Counted from the stretch's first letter, positions 17,408 to 26,218 are shown. The stretch: 64,000 nt of DNA from Streptomyces sp. NBC_01244 (GCF_035987325.1 NZ_CP108488.1:6138001-6202000); one strand, 5' to 3'. Program-made: numbers and translations. Notes: generated by a model not told the origin, from the sequence alone.

Positions 17408-18211
17408 CTAGCGGCCCAGGTAGCGGGGAGCTCGCTTCGCGAGGAAGGCCTCGACGGCGATGCCGTGGTCCTCGGAGGCCCCTGCCCGGGCCTGGAGGAC
17501 GTCCTCGCGGTCCAGGGCGTCGGAGAGCGACCGGGAGGCCCCGTACGCCAGGGACTCCTTCAGCGCGGCGTAGGCGACCGTCGGGCCCTCGGCCAGCCGC
17601 CGGGCCACGGCCAGCGCCTCGGCCGCCAGCTCCTCCGAGGGGACGACGCGGTTCGCGATGCCGAGTTCCAGTGCCTCCTGGGCCTTCACGGACCGCGGGA
17701 AGAGCAGCAGGTCGGAGGCGCGCGAGCCGCCGATCAGGCGGGGCAGCGTCCACGAGACGCCCGAGTCGGCCGTCAGGGCGACTCCCGCGAAGGAGGTGTT
17801 GAAGGAGGCGGTGTCCGCGACCACGCGGAAGTCCGCCGCCAGGGCGAAGCCGAAGCCCGCGCCCGCCGCGACGCCGTTCACGCCCGCGACCACCGGCTTG
17901 GGCATCTCCGTCAGCGCCCGGACGATCGGGTTGTAGTGCTCCGCGACGGTGTTCATCGTCAGCGAGGAGCCGTGCTCGCGGTCGGCCGCGAGGAACCCGA
18001 CGTGTTCCTTGAGGTCCTGGCCCACGCAGAACGCCCGGTTGCCGGCCGCGGTGAGCAGGACCGCCCGTACCGCCGGATCCGCGGCCGCCGCCCGGGCCGC
18101 GTCGCGCAGGGCGACCTTGGCCTCGGTGTTCATGGCGTTCATGGCCTCGGGACGGTTGATCGTGATGGTCGCGAGTCCGTCGGTCACTTCGTAGAGCACG
18201 CTGTCGGCCAT
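17408..18211 (-). CDS. Enoyl-CoA hydratase/isomerase family protein
   Basis: A 267-aa crotonase-fold protein. ITINRPEAMNAMN opens the fold, RAFCVGQDLKEH is the first oxyanion-hole region, and VNGVAAGAGFGFALAADFRV the second. The Glu pair typical of hydratases is not obvious (ALTADSGVSWTLPR has Asp), as in the PaaG-type isomerase branch. The substrate is unassigned. The ATG at 18211 has a GGGGG-rich site upstream. A 20-bp palindrome lies 32-51 nt upstream of the start, suggesting repressor control. Confidence 0.9.
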   Translation of the reverse strand: MADSVLYEVTDGLATITINRPEAMNAMNTEAKVALRDAARAAAADPAVRAVLLTAAGNRAFCVGQDLKEHVGFLAADREHGSSLTMNTVAEHYNPIVRALTEMPKPVVAGVNGVAAGAGFGFALAADFRVVADTASFNTSFAGVALTADSGVSWTLPRLIGGSRASDLLLFPRSVKAQEALELGIANRVVPSEELAAEALAVARRLAEGPTVAYAALKESLAYGASRSLSDALDREDVLQARAGASEDHGIAVEAFLAKRAPRYLGR

Positions 18212-18542
18212 GGCGGGGGTCCCCCTTCGTCGCGGGCTGGCTACCGGCCGGTACCGGCCGGTGCAAAGGTCAGCATGGCGGACCGGACCGGGGTCGGACA
18301 TGTGATGTGCGTCAAATAAACGGAAGGGCATACGCGTGGCGCGGCGGCGAAGTATCGCAGGCGTGTCCCCGAAATGAGTGGTTTTGGTCAAGCGCGTTGC
18401 ACAAGCGTTCCCAGCCGATGTTGGTCATCGGGTCCTGACATGCGGGATAATGGCCTGGAAGCAATGTGTTCGATGCCGGGTACTAGGCGCCTGAATGGAG
18501 CCGTCGGCTGACGATGAACTGGTTTCAGGAAGGGGAACGAGC
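18212..18542. other. Divergent intergenic region, enoyl-CoA hydratase / DUF3117 (331 bp)
   Basis: No gene was seen. It holds the 20-bp palindrome at 18243-18262 near the hydratase and a -10-like GATAAT at 18446-18451 facing the DUF3117 gene, with a possible -35 TTGGTC at 18421-18426 (19-nt spacer). Both divergent promoters should be here. Confidence 0.5.
18243..18262. promoter_or_regulatory. Palindromic operator candidate upstream of enoyl-CoA hydratase
   Basis: ACCGGCCGGT occurs twice in direct tandem, and the 20 bp are also a perfect palindrome. The position, in the leader/promoter zone of the minus-strand gene starting at 18211, and the TACCGGCCGGTA centre fit a TetR-type operator. No regulator gene lies next to it. 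Confidence 0.45.
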
Positions 18543-18710
18543 ATGGCGGCCATGAAGCCGCGGACGGGCGACGGCCCGCTCGAGGTCACCAAGGAGGGGC
18601 GGGGCATCGTCATGCGCGTACCGCTCGAGGGCGGCGGTCGGCTCGTCGTCGAGCTGACTCCGGACGAGGCGGACGCCCTGGGTGACGCCCTGAAGAAGGT
18701 CGTCGGCTGA
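18543..18710 (+). CDS. DUF3117 small protein, 55 aa
   Basis: A highly conserved actinobacterial small protein (MAAMKPRTGDGPLEVTKEGR at the start, LTPDEADALGDALKKV at the end). A GAAGGGGA ribosome site precedes the ATG. The fold is probably a small beta-sheet plus one helix, and it is cytoplasmic. The mycobacterial homologue next to tagA is Rv1211, so both gene and place are conserved; function is not established. A terminator lies 50 nt downstream. Confidence 0.9.
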   Translation: MAAMKPRTGDGPLEVTKEGRGIVMRVPLEGGGRLVVELTPDEADALGDALKKVVG

Positions 18711-18759
18711 TCCCCAGGTCCACCAGGGATAACTGACAGTACTTTCGCTGCATTCTCTG

Positions 18760-18794
18760 CACTGCCCCGGCCGCGATCTGCGGTCGGGGCAGTG
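18760..18794 (+). terminator. Terminator after the DUF3117 gene
   Basis: A 15-bp stem with one G-T wobble (18760-18774 with 18780-18794; arm CACTGCCCCGGCCGC), a 5-nt loop, followed by TTGTGT. Confidence 0.83.
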
Positions 18795-18859
18795 TTGTGT
18801 CCCCGGGACCCGGTCCCGGGCCGACCCAAACCCCAGACCGTGATCGCCGGAGCCGCGCC

Positions 18860-19477
18860 GTGACCTTCTCCCCGCCCGCTCCGCCCGCCTTCGCCGACTG
18901 CACGCCCCGCCAGAAGGCGGCCCGGGTCCTCACGGAGGTGCTGGCGCCGGCGCACCTGGTGGTGGCCCAGCTCCTGCTGATCGGCTGGCACAGCACCGGG
19001 TCGTGGTCCGGTCTCGGCTGGGGTCTGCTCGGTGCCCTGTTCTGCGGAGTGGTCCCGATCGGCATCGTCCTGCTCGGGGTCCGGCGCGGGGCGCTGACCG
19101 ACCAGCACATCCGGGTGCGGCGCCAGCGGGTCGTCCCGATGGGGCTCAGCCTGGTCTCGGTCGTCGCCGGGATCACCCTCCTGCGCGTGCTCGGCGCCCC
19201 GGCCGACGTCCTCGCGCTCGTCGTCGCGATGCTCGTCGGCCTCGTCTCGTCGCTGCTGGTGACGGCCGGCTGGCAGATATCCATCCACATGTCGGTGGCC
19301 GGCGGCACCGTGATGATCCTGCTGCTGGTCTTCGGCCCGGCGCTGCTCCCCGCGGTGCTGGTCGCCGCCGGCATGGGATGGTCCCGGCTGGTCCTGAAGG
19401 CGCACACGATCCCGCAGCTCCTCGCCGGAAGCGTGCTGGGCGGTACGGCCGCGCTGACCTTCGCACTGCTGCGCTGA
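18860..19477 (+). CDS. PAP2-family membrane phosphatase-like protein
   Basis: A 205-aa protein with about five membrane spans from GTG 18860. The C-terminal half carries a degenerate PAP2 signature: ISIHMSVAGGT in place of the PSGH box and SRLVLKAHTIPQLLAGS for the third box, which keeps Arg and His. Family members dephosphorylate lipid or isoprenoid phosphates at the membrane. The first box (KX6RP) is weak, so activity is uncertain. It converges with the O-methyltransferase 30 nt away. Confidence 0.8.
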   Translation: MTFSPPAPPAFADCTPRQKAARVLTEVLAPAHLVVAQLLLIGWHSTGSWSGLGWGLLGALFCGVVPIGIVLLGVRRGALTDQHIRVRRQRVVPMGLSLVSVVAGITLLRVLGAPADVLALVVAMLVGLVSSLLVTAGWQISIHMSVAGGTVMILLLVFGPALLPAVLVAAGMGWSRLVLKAHTIPQLLAGSVLGGTAALTFALLR

Positions 19478-19507
19478 CCTTCGCGCCGTGCGGTGACCCG
19501 CGTGGAC

Positions 19508-20170
19508 TCAGCGGCGGACCGCGCACAGCAGGCCGTCGCCCACCGGAAGCAGGGCGGCCTCCAGGGCCGGGGTCTCGCGGACGGTGCGCAGCAGCTCACG
19601 GACCCGGAGCACCTCGACCGGCTGGGCCGCGGAGTCGACCGTACGGCCGTCGGAGAAGACCCCCTCGAAGCAGACCAGGCCGCCGGGGCGGAGCAGGCGC
19701 AACGATTCAGCGAGGTAGTCGAGGGACTCGGAGGGGTCGCCGTCGCAGAAGACGAGGTCGTACCCGCCGTCGGCCAGCCGGGGCAGTACGTCCAGGGCGC
19801 GGCCGGGGATGAAGCGGGCGCGGTTGCCCGCGAAGCCGGCGGCGCGGAAGGCCTGGCGGGCGAAGGCCTGCCGGTCCGCTTCGGGATCCACCGTGGTCAG
19901 GACCCCGTCGGCACGCATTCCGTGCAGGAGGTGGATGCCGGACACGCCGGTTCCGGTGCCGATCTCGGCGACCGCCTTCGCGTCCGCGGTGGCGGCGAGC
20001 AGGCGCAGCGCGGCCCCGGTGCCGGGGGATACGGAACGGAGTCCCGCTTCCCTGGACCGGTCTCGGGCCCATCGCAGAGCGTCGTCTTCGGCGACAAACG
20101 CGTCGGCGAACGCCCAGCTCGTCTGCCGGTTGCCGGTAATGACCCTCTCCTGTCCCCATAGTTGGCGCAA
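19508..20170 (-). CDS. SAM-dependent O-methyltransferase
   Basis: A class I methyltransferase, about 220 aa if it starts at TTG 20170 (a TTG at 20239 is also in frame). Motif I is [16 protein letters not shown], motif II is [12 protein letters not shown], and [10 protein letters not shown] matches the CCoAMT-like family. [20 protein letters not shown] is the conserved N-terminal helix. It is divergent from sigE, as its mycobacterial counterpart Rv1220c is. The shorter start keeps the sigE promoter out of the coding region. Substrate unknown. Confidence 0.87.
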   Translation of the reverse strand: MRQLWGQERVITGNRQTSWAFADAFVAEDDALRWARDRSREAGLRSVSPGTGAALRLLAATADAKAVAEIGTGTGVSGIHLLHGMRADGVLTTVDPEADRQAFARQAFRAAGFAGNRARFIPGRALDVLPRLADGGYDLVFCDGDPSESLDYLAESLRLLRPGGLVCFEGVFSDGRTVDSAAQPVEVLRVRELLRTVRETPALEAALLPVGDGLLCAVRR

Positions 20171-20194
20171 CGGTGACTGTATCCGCTGGAGTCG

Positions 20195-20220
20195 GGAACC
20201 CGCAGATGGGACCGGGCGTT
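20195..20220 (+). promoter_or_regulatory. ECF-type promoter candidate for sigE
   Basis: GGAAC at 20195-20199 and CGTT at 20217-20220 are separated by 17 nt, the -35/-10 pattern recognised by many ECF sigma factors. It sits about 95 nt upstream of the sigE ATG, consistent with autoregulation. Confidence 0.6.
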
Positions 20221-20313
20221 GAGAGCAGTAGAGACGCAAGAGCGGCCCGGGGCCCAGGACCCGTGCAAAGTTACTGCAAAAAAGCTTATCCAGAGCTGAC
20301 GGGAGGGGTGGCT

Positions 20314-21093
20314 ATGGTAGGGATTCCGCTGGACACCACCAGAGCCGACAGGGGAGGTGCGGCTGCGCCTGTGGATCGTGGGGGTGTCCTCCGACGCCTC
20401 TTCTGGTCGGCCGGTGAGCCGAAATCCGTGACCAACATTGCTGACCGTTTCCGCACCGTAGACACCGCAACCACCGCGACCTTCGCCGCCGATGCGGGCT
20501 CCCAGGCGTGGACCCCTCCCTCGTGGGAGGAGATCGTCAGCACGCACAGTGCGCGGGTCTACCGTCTCGCCTACAGGCTGACGGGCAACCAGCACGACGC
20601 CGAGGACCTGACGCAGGAAGTCTTCGTCCGCGTCTTCCGCTCGCTGTCCACGTACACGCCCGGCACCTTCGAGGGCTGGCTGCACCGGATCACCACGAAC
20701 CTCTTCCTGGACATGGTCCGCCGCAAGCAGCGCATCCGCTTCGACGCCCTCGCCGACGACGCCGCCGAGCGGCTGCCGAGCCGGGAGCCCTCCCCGCAGC
20801 AGGTGCTGCACGACACCCACTTCGACGCGGACGTGCAGCAGGCGCTGGACACCCTCGCGCCCGAGTTCCGCGCGGCCGTGGTGCTCTGCGACATCGAAGG
20901 CCTGTCGTACGAGGAGATCGCCGCCACGCTCGGCGTCAAGCTCGGCACCGTGCGCAGCCGTATCCACCGGGGCCGTTCGCACCTGCGCAAGGCGCTCAAG
21001 CACCGGTCTCCCGAGGCCCGTGCCGAGCAGCGCGCGCTGGCCGGTGTGGCCGTGGGCGCCCCCGGCGCCGGGGGAGAGGGCGGAGCCGAGTGA
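20314..21093 (+). CDS. sigE: ECF RNA polymerase sigma factor (mycobacterial SigE type)
   Basis: A 259-aa sigma-70 family ECF factor. About 70 N-terminal residues precede region 2 ([20 protein letters not shown], then [19 protein letters not shown]). Region 4 contains [20 protein letters not shown] followed by [12 protein letters not shown]. The ATG at 20314 follows GGGAGGGG. It is followed by a zinc anti-sigma gene, htrA and tatB, the same order as mycobacterial sigE-rseA-htrA-tatB, which implies control of envelope stress. It is not the Streptomyces sigE of the cseABC operon, so the symbol can mislead. Confidence 0.93.
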   Translation: MVGIPLDTTRADRGGAAAPVDRGGVLRRLFWSAGEPKSVTNIADRFRTVDTATTATFAADAGSQAWTPPSWEEIVSTHSARVYRLAYRLTGNQHDAEDLTQEVFVRVFRSLSTYTPGTFEGWLHRITTNLFLDMVRRKQRIRFDALADDAAERLPSREPSPQQVLHDTHFDADVQQALDTLAPEFRAAVVLCDIEGLSYEEIAATLGVKLGTVRSRIHRGRSHLRKALKHRSPEARAEQRALAGVAVGAPGAGGEGGAE

Positions 21094-21791
21094 GCGGGAT
21101 CAGTCCGTCCCCGTCGCCTGCCGAGCAGGCTTCCTCCGCCGAACAGGCTTCCTCTGTCGAACAGCATTTGGGCGACCGGCTCGCCGCCCTCGTGGACGGG
21201 GAGTTGGGCCACGACGCGCGCGAGCGGGTGCTGGCGCACCTGGCGACGTGTCCCAAGTGCAAGGCCGAGGCCGATGCGCAGCGGCGCCTGAAGACCATGT
21301 TCGTGGAGAGCGCGCCGCCTCCGCTGTCGGCCGGGCTGCTGGCGCGGTTGCAGGGGCTGCCGGGAAGCGGCTCCGAGGGCCCGTCAGGGCCTTCCGGCCC
21401 CTTCGGCCCGCCGGCGGGAGCCGACCCCTTCGCGACCTTCGGCTACGCGTCGCCCGCGGCCGCCGCCGCGCCGCAGCAACAGGGCTTCCGGATACACGAG
21501 GTGGGCCGGCAGCGGCGCCGCTTCGCGTTCGTGGCCGCGGGAGCGGTGTCGCTCGCCGCGATCGCGCTCGGCGGCTCGCTGCCGATGGAAGCGGTCGAGC
21601 CCAATGCCCGGGGCGAGGCTCCGGCCGCGCGCACGGGACCCGTGGTCCCGGTGGCCGATGCGGTGGTCCGGGAGAACCGGCTGCCGAAGCCGGGCGCCGT
21701 GCCGACGCTCCGCTCGGTCACGCCCCTCGCTGCCTCCCCGACGCCCTCCCGCCCGGCCGGCTCCGCGCGCCCGGTGTCCCTGTACCGCTAG
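21090..21791 (+). CDS. rseA: Zinc-binding anti-sigma factor (RseA-like)
   Basis: A 233-aa protein; GTG 21090 overlaps the sigE stop. The anti-sigma domain has the ZAS motif HLATCPKC (H-x3-C-x2-C) around residue 50. A Pro/Gly/Ser linker and one membrane-like span follow ([18 protein letters not shown]), leaving about 75 residues probably outside. It should sequester the sigma factor until stress. The TAG stop is part of a CTAG that flanks a MITE-like hairpin, so the C-terminus may have been altered by that insertion. Confidence 0.9.
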   Translation: MSGISPSPSPAEQASSAEQASSVEQHLGDRLAALVDGELGHDARERVLAHLATCPKCKAEADAQRRLKTMFVESAPPPLSAGLLARLQGLPGSGSEGPSGPSGPFGPPAGADPFATFGYASPAAAAAPQQQGFRIHEVGRQRRRFAFVAAGAVSLAAIALGGSLPMEAVEPNARGEAPAARTGPVVPVADAVVRENRLPKPGAVPTLRSVTPLAASPTPSRPAGSARPVSLYR

Positions 21792-21860
21792 GGCCTGTCG
21801 TCAAACTCCCGTCTGCCTCGCCCTTCGGGCGACTACGGGAGTTTGACGACAGGCCCTAGC
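21787..21860. mobile_element. MITE-like perfect inverted repeat flanked by CTAG
   Basis: Two perfect 26-nt arms (21787-21812 and 21835-21860) enclose 22 nt that contain a second small hairpin (CGCCC-TTC-GGGCG). CTAG at 21788-21791 and 21856-21859 look like target duplications, leaving a 64-bp element with termini GGCCTGTCGTCAAACTCC. A 4-bp CTAG target suggests mobilisation by an IS5-type transposase (inference). In RNA it would form a very stable hairpin between rseA and htrA. Confidence 0.72.
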
Positions 21861-22054
21861 GGACGGGCCCCGGGCCGTCCAGGCCGTCTCCTTCGGATCT
21901 TGGGCCGGCCCGCCTGTCAGTCCTGTCTCGGTCCTGTCGCCGTCCCGCCTGTCCGGCCCGCCGGGGCGGGCGGCACGGGCGACCTGGTTGAATCTCCGCC
22001 AGATACGCCGCCCCGGGCGGCCGGCGGAGAGCGACAGGCAGGCGGGGAGCACCC

Positions 22055-23500
22055 ATGTCCGACAGTCAGCAGACCGATCCGGCGGCGGATCCGGTTCCCG
22101 GCCTCCTGCCCCGGTGGTGGAGCCGGCCCGCGGATCCCGTCGGCGCGCACGAGGCATCCGTACCGGCCCCACGGGCCGAGTCGCCCGCGGATCCGGACCC
22201 GGATCCGGTGGCCGCGCCGGCCCCCGCCCCGGTGCCCCGGTGGTGGAGCCGGCCCGCGGATCCCGTCGGCGCGCACGAGGGATCCGTACCGACCCCGCGG
22301 ACCGTGCCGGACACGGATACGGACACGGGCACGGAGCCGCGGTACGACCCGTGGGGTGCGCGGCCGCTCCAGGCGGTGGACCGCGGCCGGGCGGGGTCCC
22401 GCCGGATCCGGCTGCGTCAGGGCATCGTCCTCGCTCTGGGGACCGCGCTCCTGGCCGGGGGCATCGGCGGCTACGCCGGCGTCCTCGCCGAGCGGCAGGC
22501 CGGCACCCGCCTCGAACTCCCGCAGGCGGCCAAGGCCGACCGCGGCCGTGCTCCCGACAGCGTCGCCGGGATCGCCGCCACCGCGCTGCCCGGCGTGGTC
22601 ACCCTGCACGTCAACGGCGCGGAGAACAGTTCGACCGGCACCGGCTTCGTCCTCGACGGGCAGGGCCACATCCTCACGAACAACCACGTGGTCAACGGGG
22701 CCCGGAGCATAACGGTCACCTTCAGCACCGGTGAGAGCGTGGCCGCCGAGCTGGTCGGCGGCGACACCGGATACGACCTGGCCGTCGTCAAGGTCGACGG
22801 GGTACGGGGCCTGCGGCCGCTCGCGCTCGGCAACTCCGAGAACGTCGAGGTCGGCGACCCCGTCGTGGCCATCGGGGCCCCCTTCGACCTGTCCAACACC
22901 GTCACCGCCGGCATCATCAGCGCCACCGGCCGCCCCATCACCGCAGGCGGCGACAAGGGCGACGGCAGCGACGTCAGCTACGTCGATGCCCTGCAGACCG
23001 ACGCCCCCATCAACCCCGGCAACTCCGGCGGACCCCTCCTCGACGCCAAGGCCCAGGTCATCGGCATCAACAGCGCCATCCGCGGGGGCGACGGCGGGGA
23101 CAGCTCCGGACAGCAGCGCGGCAGCATCGGCCTCGGCTTCGCCATCCCGGTGAACCAGGGCAAGCGCGTCGCGGAGGAGCTGATGCGCACCGGCCGCGCC
23201 ACCCACCCCGTCATCGGCGTCACCCTGGACATGGACTACCCCGGAGACGGGGCCCGGGTGGGGGAGAAGAAGGGCGAGGACGGGAAGCCGACCGTCACCG
23301 CGGGCGGGCCCGGGGCCCGCGCGGGGATCAGGCCGGGCGATGTGATCACCAAGGTGGACGGGGTACGGGTGCACGGCGGCGACGAGCTCGTGATCAAGAT
23401 CCGCGCCCACCGGCCGGGCGACCGGCTCACCCTCACCGTGCTGCGCGAGGGCCGGGAGCGCACGCTGGAAGTGGTCCTCGGCTCGGCGAACGGATCGTGA
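22055..23500 (+). CDS. htrA: HtrA/DegP-like serine protease with PDZ domain
   Basis: A 481-aa membrane-anchored protease of envelope quality control. The N-terminal ~115 residues are disordered and cytoplasmic, with a duplicated WWSRPADPVGAHE unit. A span follows (GIVLALGTALLAGGIGGYAG), then the trypsin-like domain with His in TNNHVV, Asp in YDLAVVKV and Ser in GNSGGPLL. The PDZ domain is at the C-terminus (PGARAGIRPGDVITKVDGVR). The triad is complete. It follows sigE-rseA and is probably in that regulon. Confidence 0.95.
   Translation: MSDSQQTDPAADPVPGLLPRWWSRPADPVGAHEASVPAPRAESPADPDPDPVAAPAPAPVPRWWSRPADPVGAHEGSVPTPRTVPDTDTDTGTEPRYDPWGARPLQAVDRGRAGSRRIRLRQGIVLALGTALLAGGIGGYAGVLAERQAGTRLELPQAAKADRGRAPDSVAGIAATALPGVVTLHVNGAENSSTGTGFVLDGQGHILTNNHVVNGARSITVTFSTGESVAAELVGGDTGYDLAVVKVDGVRGLRPLALGNSENVEVGDPVVAIGAPFDLSNTVTAGIISATGRPITAGGDKGDGSDVSYVDALQTDAPINPGNSGGPLLDAKAQVIGINSAIRGGDGGDSSGQQRGSIGLGFAIPVNQGKRVAEELMRTGRATHPVIGVTLDMDYPGDGARVGEKKGEDGKPTVTAGGPGARAGIRPGDVITKVDGVRVHGGDELVIKIRAHRPGDRLTLTVLREGRERTLEVVLGSANGS
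22108..22291 (+). repeat. 58-bp direct repeat in the htrA cytoplasmic region
   Basis: Copies at 22108-22165 and 22234-22291 differ at one base. The 126-bp offset keeps the frame and encodes WWSRPADPVGAHE twice. Confidence 0.88.
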
Positions 23501-23618
23501 CGGGCGGGTGAAAGCCGAATCCGTCCGGTAATCAGCCGGTCCTGATGTATTGGCCTGCGGACCGGGCCGGGTACCGTGTGACAGGCCTGACGTGAAGAGA
23601 GCCGAGGAGCGGGGCAAG

Positions 23619-24068
23619 GTGTTCAACGACATAGGCGCACTCGAGCTGGTCACGATCGTGGTGCTCGCCATTCTCATCTTCGGCCCGGACAAGCTGCCCA
23701 AGGTCATCCAGGACGTCACGGGCGTCATCCGGAAGATCCGCGCGTTCTCCGACAGCGCGAAGCAGGACATCCGCTCCGAGCTCGGCCCGGAATTCAAGGA
23801 CTTCGAGTTCGAGGACCTGAACCCGAAGAACTTCATCCGCAAGCAGCTGACCGAGAACGAGGACCTGAAGGAGATCCGGAGCAGCTTCGATCTCCGCAAG
23901 GAACTGAACGACGTCACCGACGCGGTCAACGGCAAGGAATCCGAAGCGGCCGCGGCCGCCGGCGGAGCCCTCCCGGCCGCCACGCCGGGCGCCGGACCGG
24001 ACATGGTCAAGAAGCCCGCGACCCCGGCGCAGGAGCAGCTCACGCGCTTCGACGCCGACGCGACCTGA
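23619..24068 (+). CDS. tatB: Sec-independent translocase subunit TatB
   Basis: A 149-aa protein from GTG 23619, with GAGGAG at 23604-23609. The N-terminal membrane helix (DIGALELVTIVVLAILIFGP) is followed by the hallmark GPDKLPKVIQDVTGVIRKIR amphipathic helix and a charged tail. TatB forms the Tat substrate receptor with TatC; tatA and tatC are not nearby, as is usual in actinobacteria. Its position after htrA matches the mycobacterial order. The acidic/Ala-rich C-terminus is variable in the family. Confidence 0.93.
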   Translation: MFNDIGALELVTIVVLAILIFGPDKLPKVIQDVTGVIRKIRAFSDSAKQDIRSELGPEFKDFEFEDLNPKNFIRKQLTENEDLKEIRSSFDLRKELNDVTDAVNGKESEAAAAAGGALPAATPGAGPDMVKKPATPAQEQLTRFDADAT

Positions 24069-24202
24069 CGCCACCCGGGACCACGCGCGCGCCTGCCTGC
24101 CCGGTGAACCGCGGTCGGATGGCTATCCTCCTTTGAGTCCGGACCCAGGACGCCCGAGGGGGGTGGGCCGTTCCGGATCCCACGGAACGAGAGGCCGCTC
24201 AG

Positions 24203-24907
24203 ATGGAGACGACGAGCAGTAGCCGGGTAGGCACACAGCCCGCCGAGGCACAGACGCCCGCACCCCAGGACCCTCCGCAGTCCCCGGACGCGGCCGCCCC
24301 GCCCGTCCCTGCCGCCCGCCGGGCGGCCGAGGGGTACCTGCGGGCCGACTTCCCCTGGTACGGGCTGGACGGTGCCTTCACCGGCCCCCGCTGGCTGATG
24401 CAGGTCGCCGCAGGCGCCGACGGCAGCGTGGAACACGGCTCGACCGGTCACGGGGACGAGCCCTCCGCCCGCGGCGAGATCGCCACCGGGGAGAAGGAGC
24501 GCTTCGCGGTGGTCGTGACCGTGGCCAGCAACCCGCTGCGGCGCACCGCCGACGGCACCGGCGTCCTGGAGGCCACCTCGGTCTCCTCGGCGGCCTGGCT
24601 GGCCGGCTCGGGGCTGCTGGCCTACAGCTGGCCGGGGCAGATGGACCACAGCCTGCGCGACGACTGGCTCGACCAGCAGACCGAGGCCGCGTGGGAACTC
24701 GCCGACGACCTCGCGGGGCCGGACTGGTCGACGCTGTCGCTGCCGGTGGACGGGGAGCCGACGCCGTTCCACTACCGCGAGTCGGAGTTCGGGTGGGTCC
24801 TCGCCGGATCGACCGGGAGCGGGGTGCACTTGGGTGCGTACGGGCGCGGGATGAGCGCGTACGGGCTCGGCTTCTCGGTGATCGGGGACCTGGCGGCGTA
24901 CGAGTAG
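24203..24907 (+). CDS. Conserved hypothetical protein, 234 aa
   Basis: No named family is recognised. The first 45 or so residues are disordered and Pro/Ala/Gln-rich. The rest is a compact domain rich in aromatic residues (DFPWYGLDGAFTGPRWLMQV, GEPTPFHYRESEFGWVLAGS). It has no signal peptide or membrane span, so it is probably cytoplasmic. The ATG is preceded by a purine-rich stretch. A perfect palindromic terminator separates it from the converging mrp gene. Confidence 0.75.
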   Translation: METTSSSRVGTQPAEAQTPAPQDPPQSPDAAAPPVPAARRAAEGYLRADFPWYGLDGAFTGPRWLMQVAAGADGSVEHGSTGHGDEPSARGEIATGEKERFAVVVTVASNPLRRTADGTGVLEATSVSSAAWLAGSGLLAYSWPGQMDHSLRDDWLDQQTEAAWELADDLAGPDWSTLSLPVDGEPTPFHYRESEFGWVLAGSTGSGVHLGAYGRGMSAYGLGFSVIGDLAAYE

Positions 24908-24950
24908 GAAACAAGAGCGGGACACGAGAGCGGGACACAAGAGCAGGACA

Positions 24951-24998
24951 CGCAAAGGGGGCTCAGCGAGGGAATTCCCTCGCTGAGCCCCCTTTGCG
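24951..24998. terminator. Perfect 24-bp loopless palindrome, bidirectional terminator
   Basis: Arms 24951-24974 and 24975-24998 are exactly complementary, centred on GAATTC. It sits between converging genes 44 nt after one stop and 8 nt after the other. The outer AAAGGGGG/CCCCCTTT gives U-rich tails on both transcripts. Confidence 0.88.
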
Positions 24999-25006
24999 CG
25001 CGTGCG

Positions 25007-26176
25007 TCAGAACTTGTTGCGCGGGGTGATCCCCAGGGACATGCCGGCCAGGCCGCGGGCGCGGCCGCCGAGCTTGCCCGCGATGGCGCGCAGGGCCGCG
25101 CCGGCGGGGGAGTCGGGGTCGGACAGGACGACCGGGGTGCCGTCGTCGCCGCCCTCGCGCAGGCGGACGTCGATCGGGATCGAGCCCAGCACCGGCACGT
25201 TCGCGCCGATCGTCTTGGTCAGGCCGTCGGCGACCTTCTGGCCACCGCCGGAGCCGAACACGTCGACCATCTCGTCGCAGTGCGGGCAGGGCAGCCCGGA
25301 CATGTTCTCCACGACGCCGACGATCTTCTGGTGGGTCTGCACGGCGATCGAGCCGGCCCGCTCCGCGACCTCGGCCGCCGCCTGCTGCGGGGTGGTCACG
25401 ACGAGGATCTCGGCGTTCGGCACGAGCTGGGCCACGGAGATCGCGATGTCGCCCGTGCCCGGCGGCAGGTCGAGCAGCAGGACGTCCAGGTCGCCCCAGT
25501 ACACGTCGGCCAGGAACTGCTGGAGGGCCCGGTGCAGCATGGGACCGCGCCACACCACGGGCGCGTTGCCCGGGGTGAACATGCCGATGGAGATGACCTT
25601 CACGCCGTGCGCCGACGGCGGCATGATCATGTTCTCGACCTGGGTGGGGCGGCCCTCCACACCGAGCATGCGCGGCACGCTGTGGCCGTAGATGTCGGCG
25701 TCGACGACGCCGACCTTCAGGCCGTCGGCCGCCATCGCCGCCGCGAGGTTCACGGTGACCGAGGACTTGCCGACGCCGCCCTTTCCGGAGGCGACCGCGT
25801 AGACGCGGGTCAGCGAGCCGGGCTGGGCGAAGGGGACCTCGCGCTCGGCGGTGCCGCCGCGCAGGGTCGCCGCGAGGTCCTTGCGCTGCTCGTCGCTCAT
25901 CACGTCCAGGGTGACGGCGACCGAGGTCACGCCGGGGACGCCCTGCACGGCCTCGGTGACCAGGTTGGTGATGGTCTCGCGCATGGGGCAGCCCGACACG
26001 GTCAGGAACACGGTGACGGCGACCTCGCCGCCGTCACCGATCTCCACCGATTTGACCATGCCCAGCTCGGTGATGGGCCGGTGGATCTCGGGGTCGTTCA
26101 CCGTTGCCAGCGCGTCCAGGATCGCGTCCTGCTCGGGCACGGCGGCGGCGTCGGCGGAGCTTGTGTCGGTAGCCAT
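25007..26176 (-). CDS. mrp: Mrp/ApbC-type P-loop ATPase, Fe-S cluster carrier
   Basis: A 389-aa protein. An N-terminal MIP18/DUF59 domain (LATVNDPEIHRPITELGMV) is followed by a ParA-like ATPase. The deviant Walker A is ASGKGGVGKSSVTVNLAAAM, switch I is VDADIYGHSVPRMLG and switch II is LLLDLPPGTGDIA. The Fe-S bridging CxxC is in GLPCPHC. Such proteins bind and transfer [4Fe-4S] clusters in the cytoplasm. It converges with the hypothetical gene. The mycobacterial mrp lies at the equivalent place downstream of tatB. Confidence 0.95.
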   Translation of the reverse strand: MATDTSSADAAAVPEQDAILDALATVNDPEIHRPITELGMVKSVEIGDGGEVAVTVFLTVSGCPMRETITNLVTEAVQGVPGVTSVAVTLDVMSDEQRKDLAATLRGGTAEREVPFAQPGSLTRVYAVASGKGGVGKSSVTVNLAAAMAADGLKVGVVDADIYGHSVPRMLGVEGRPTQVENMIMPPSAHGVKVISIGMFTPGNAPVVWRGPMLHRALQQFLADVYWGDLDVLLLDLPPGTGDIAISVAQLVPNAEILVVTTPQQAAAEVAERAGSIAVQTHQKIVGVVENMSGLPCPHCDEMVDVFGSGGGQKVADGLTKTIGANVPVLGSIPIDVRLREGGDDGTPVVLSDPDSPAGAALRAIAGKLGGRARGLAGMSLGITPRNKF

Positions 26177-26218
26177 GCCCCGATGGTACGGCGCGGTGGC
26201 GGGCCTCAGGAAAGCCCG

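Noticed and set aside
20314..21093. Assignment to the Streptomyces cse-type sigE operon
   Set aside because: No cseA/cseB/cseC genes follow. The anti-sigma, htrA and tatB neighbours point to the mycobacterial SigE type.
21917..24955. 1012-aa minus-strand ORF
   Set aside because: It is antisense to htrA, tatB and the hypothetical gene, which all have strong family evidence. Long antisense ORFs are expected at this GC content.
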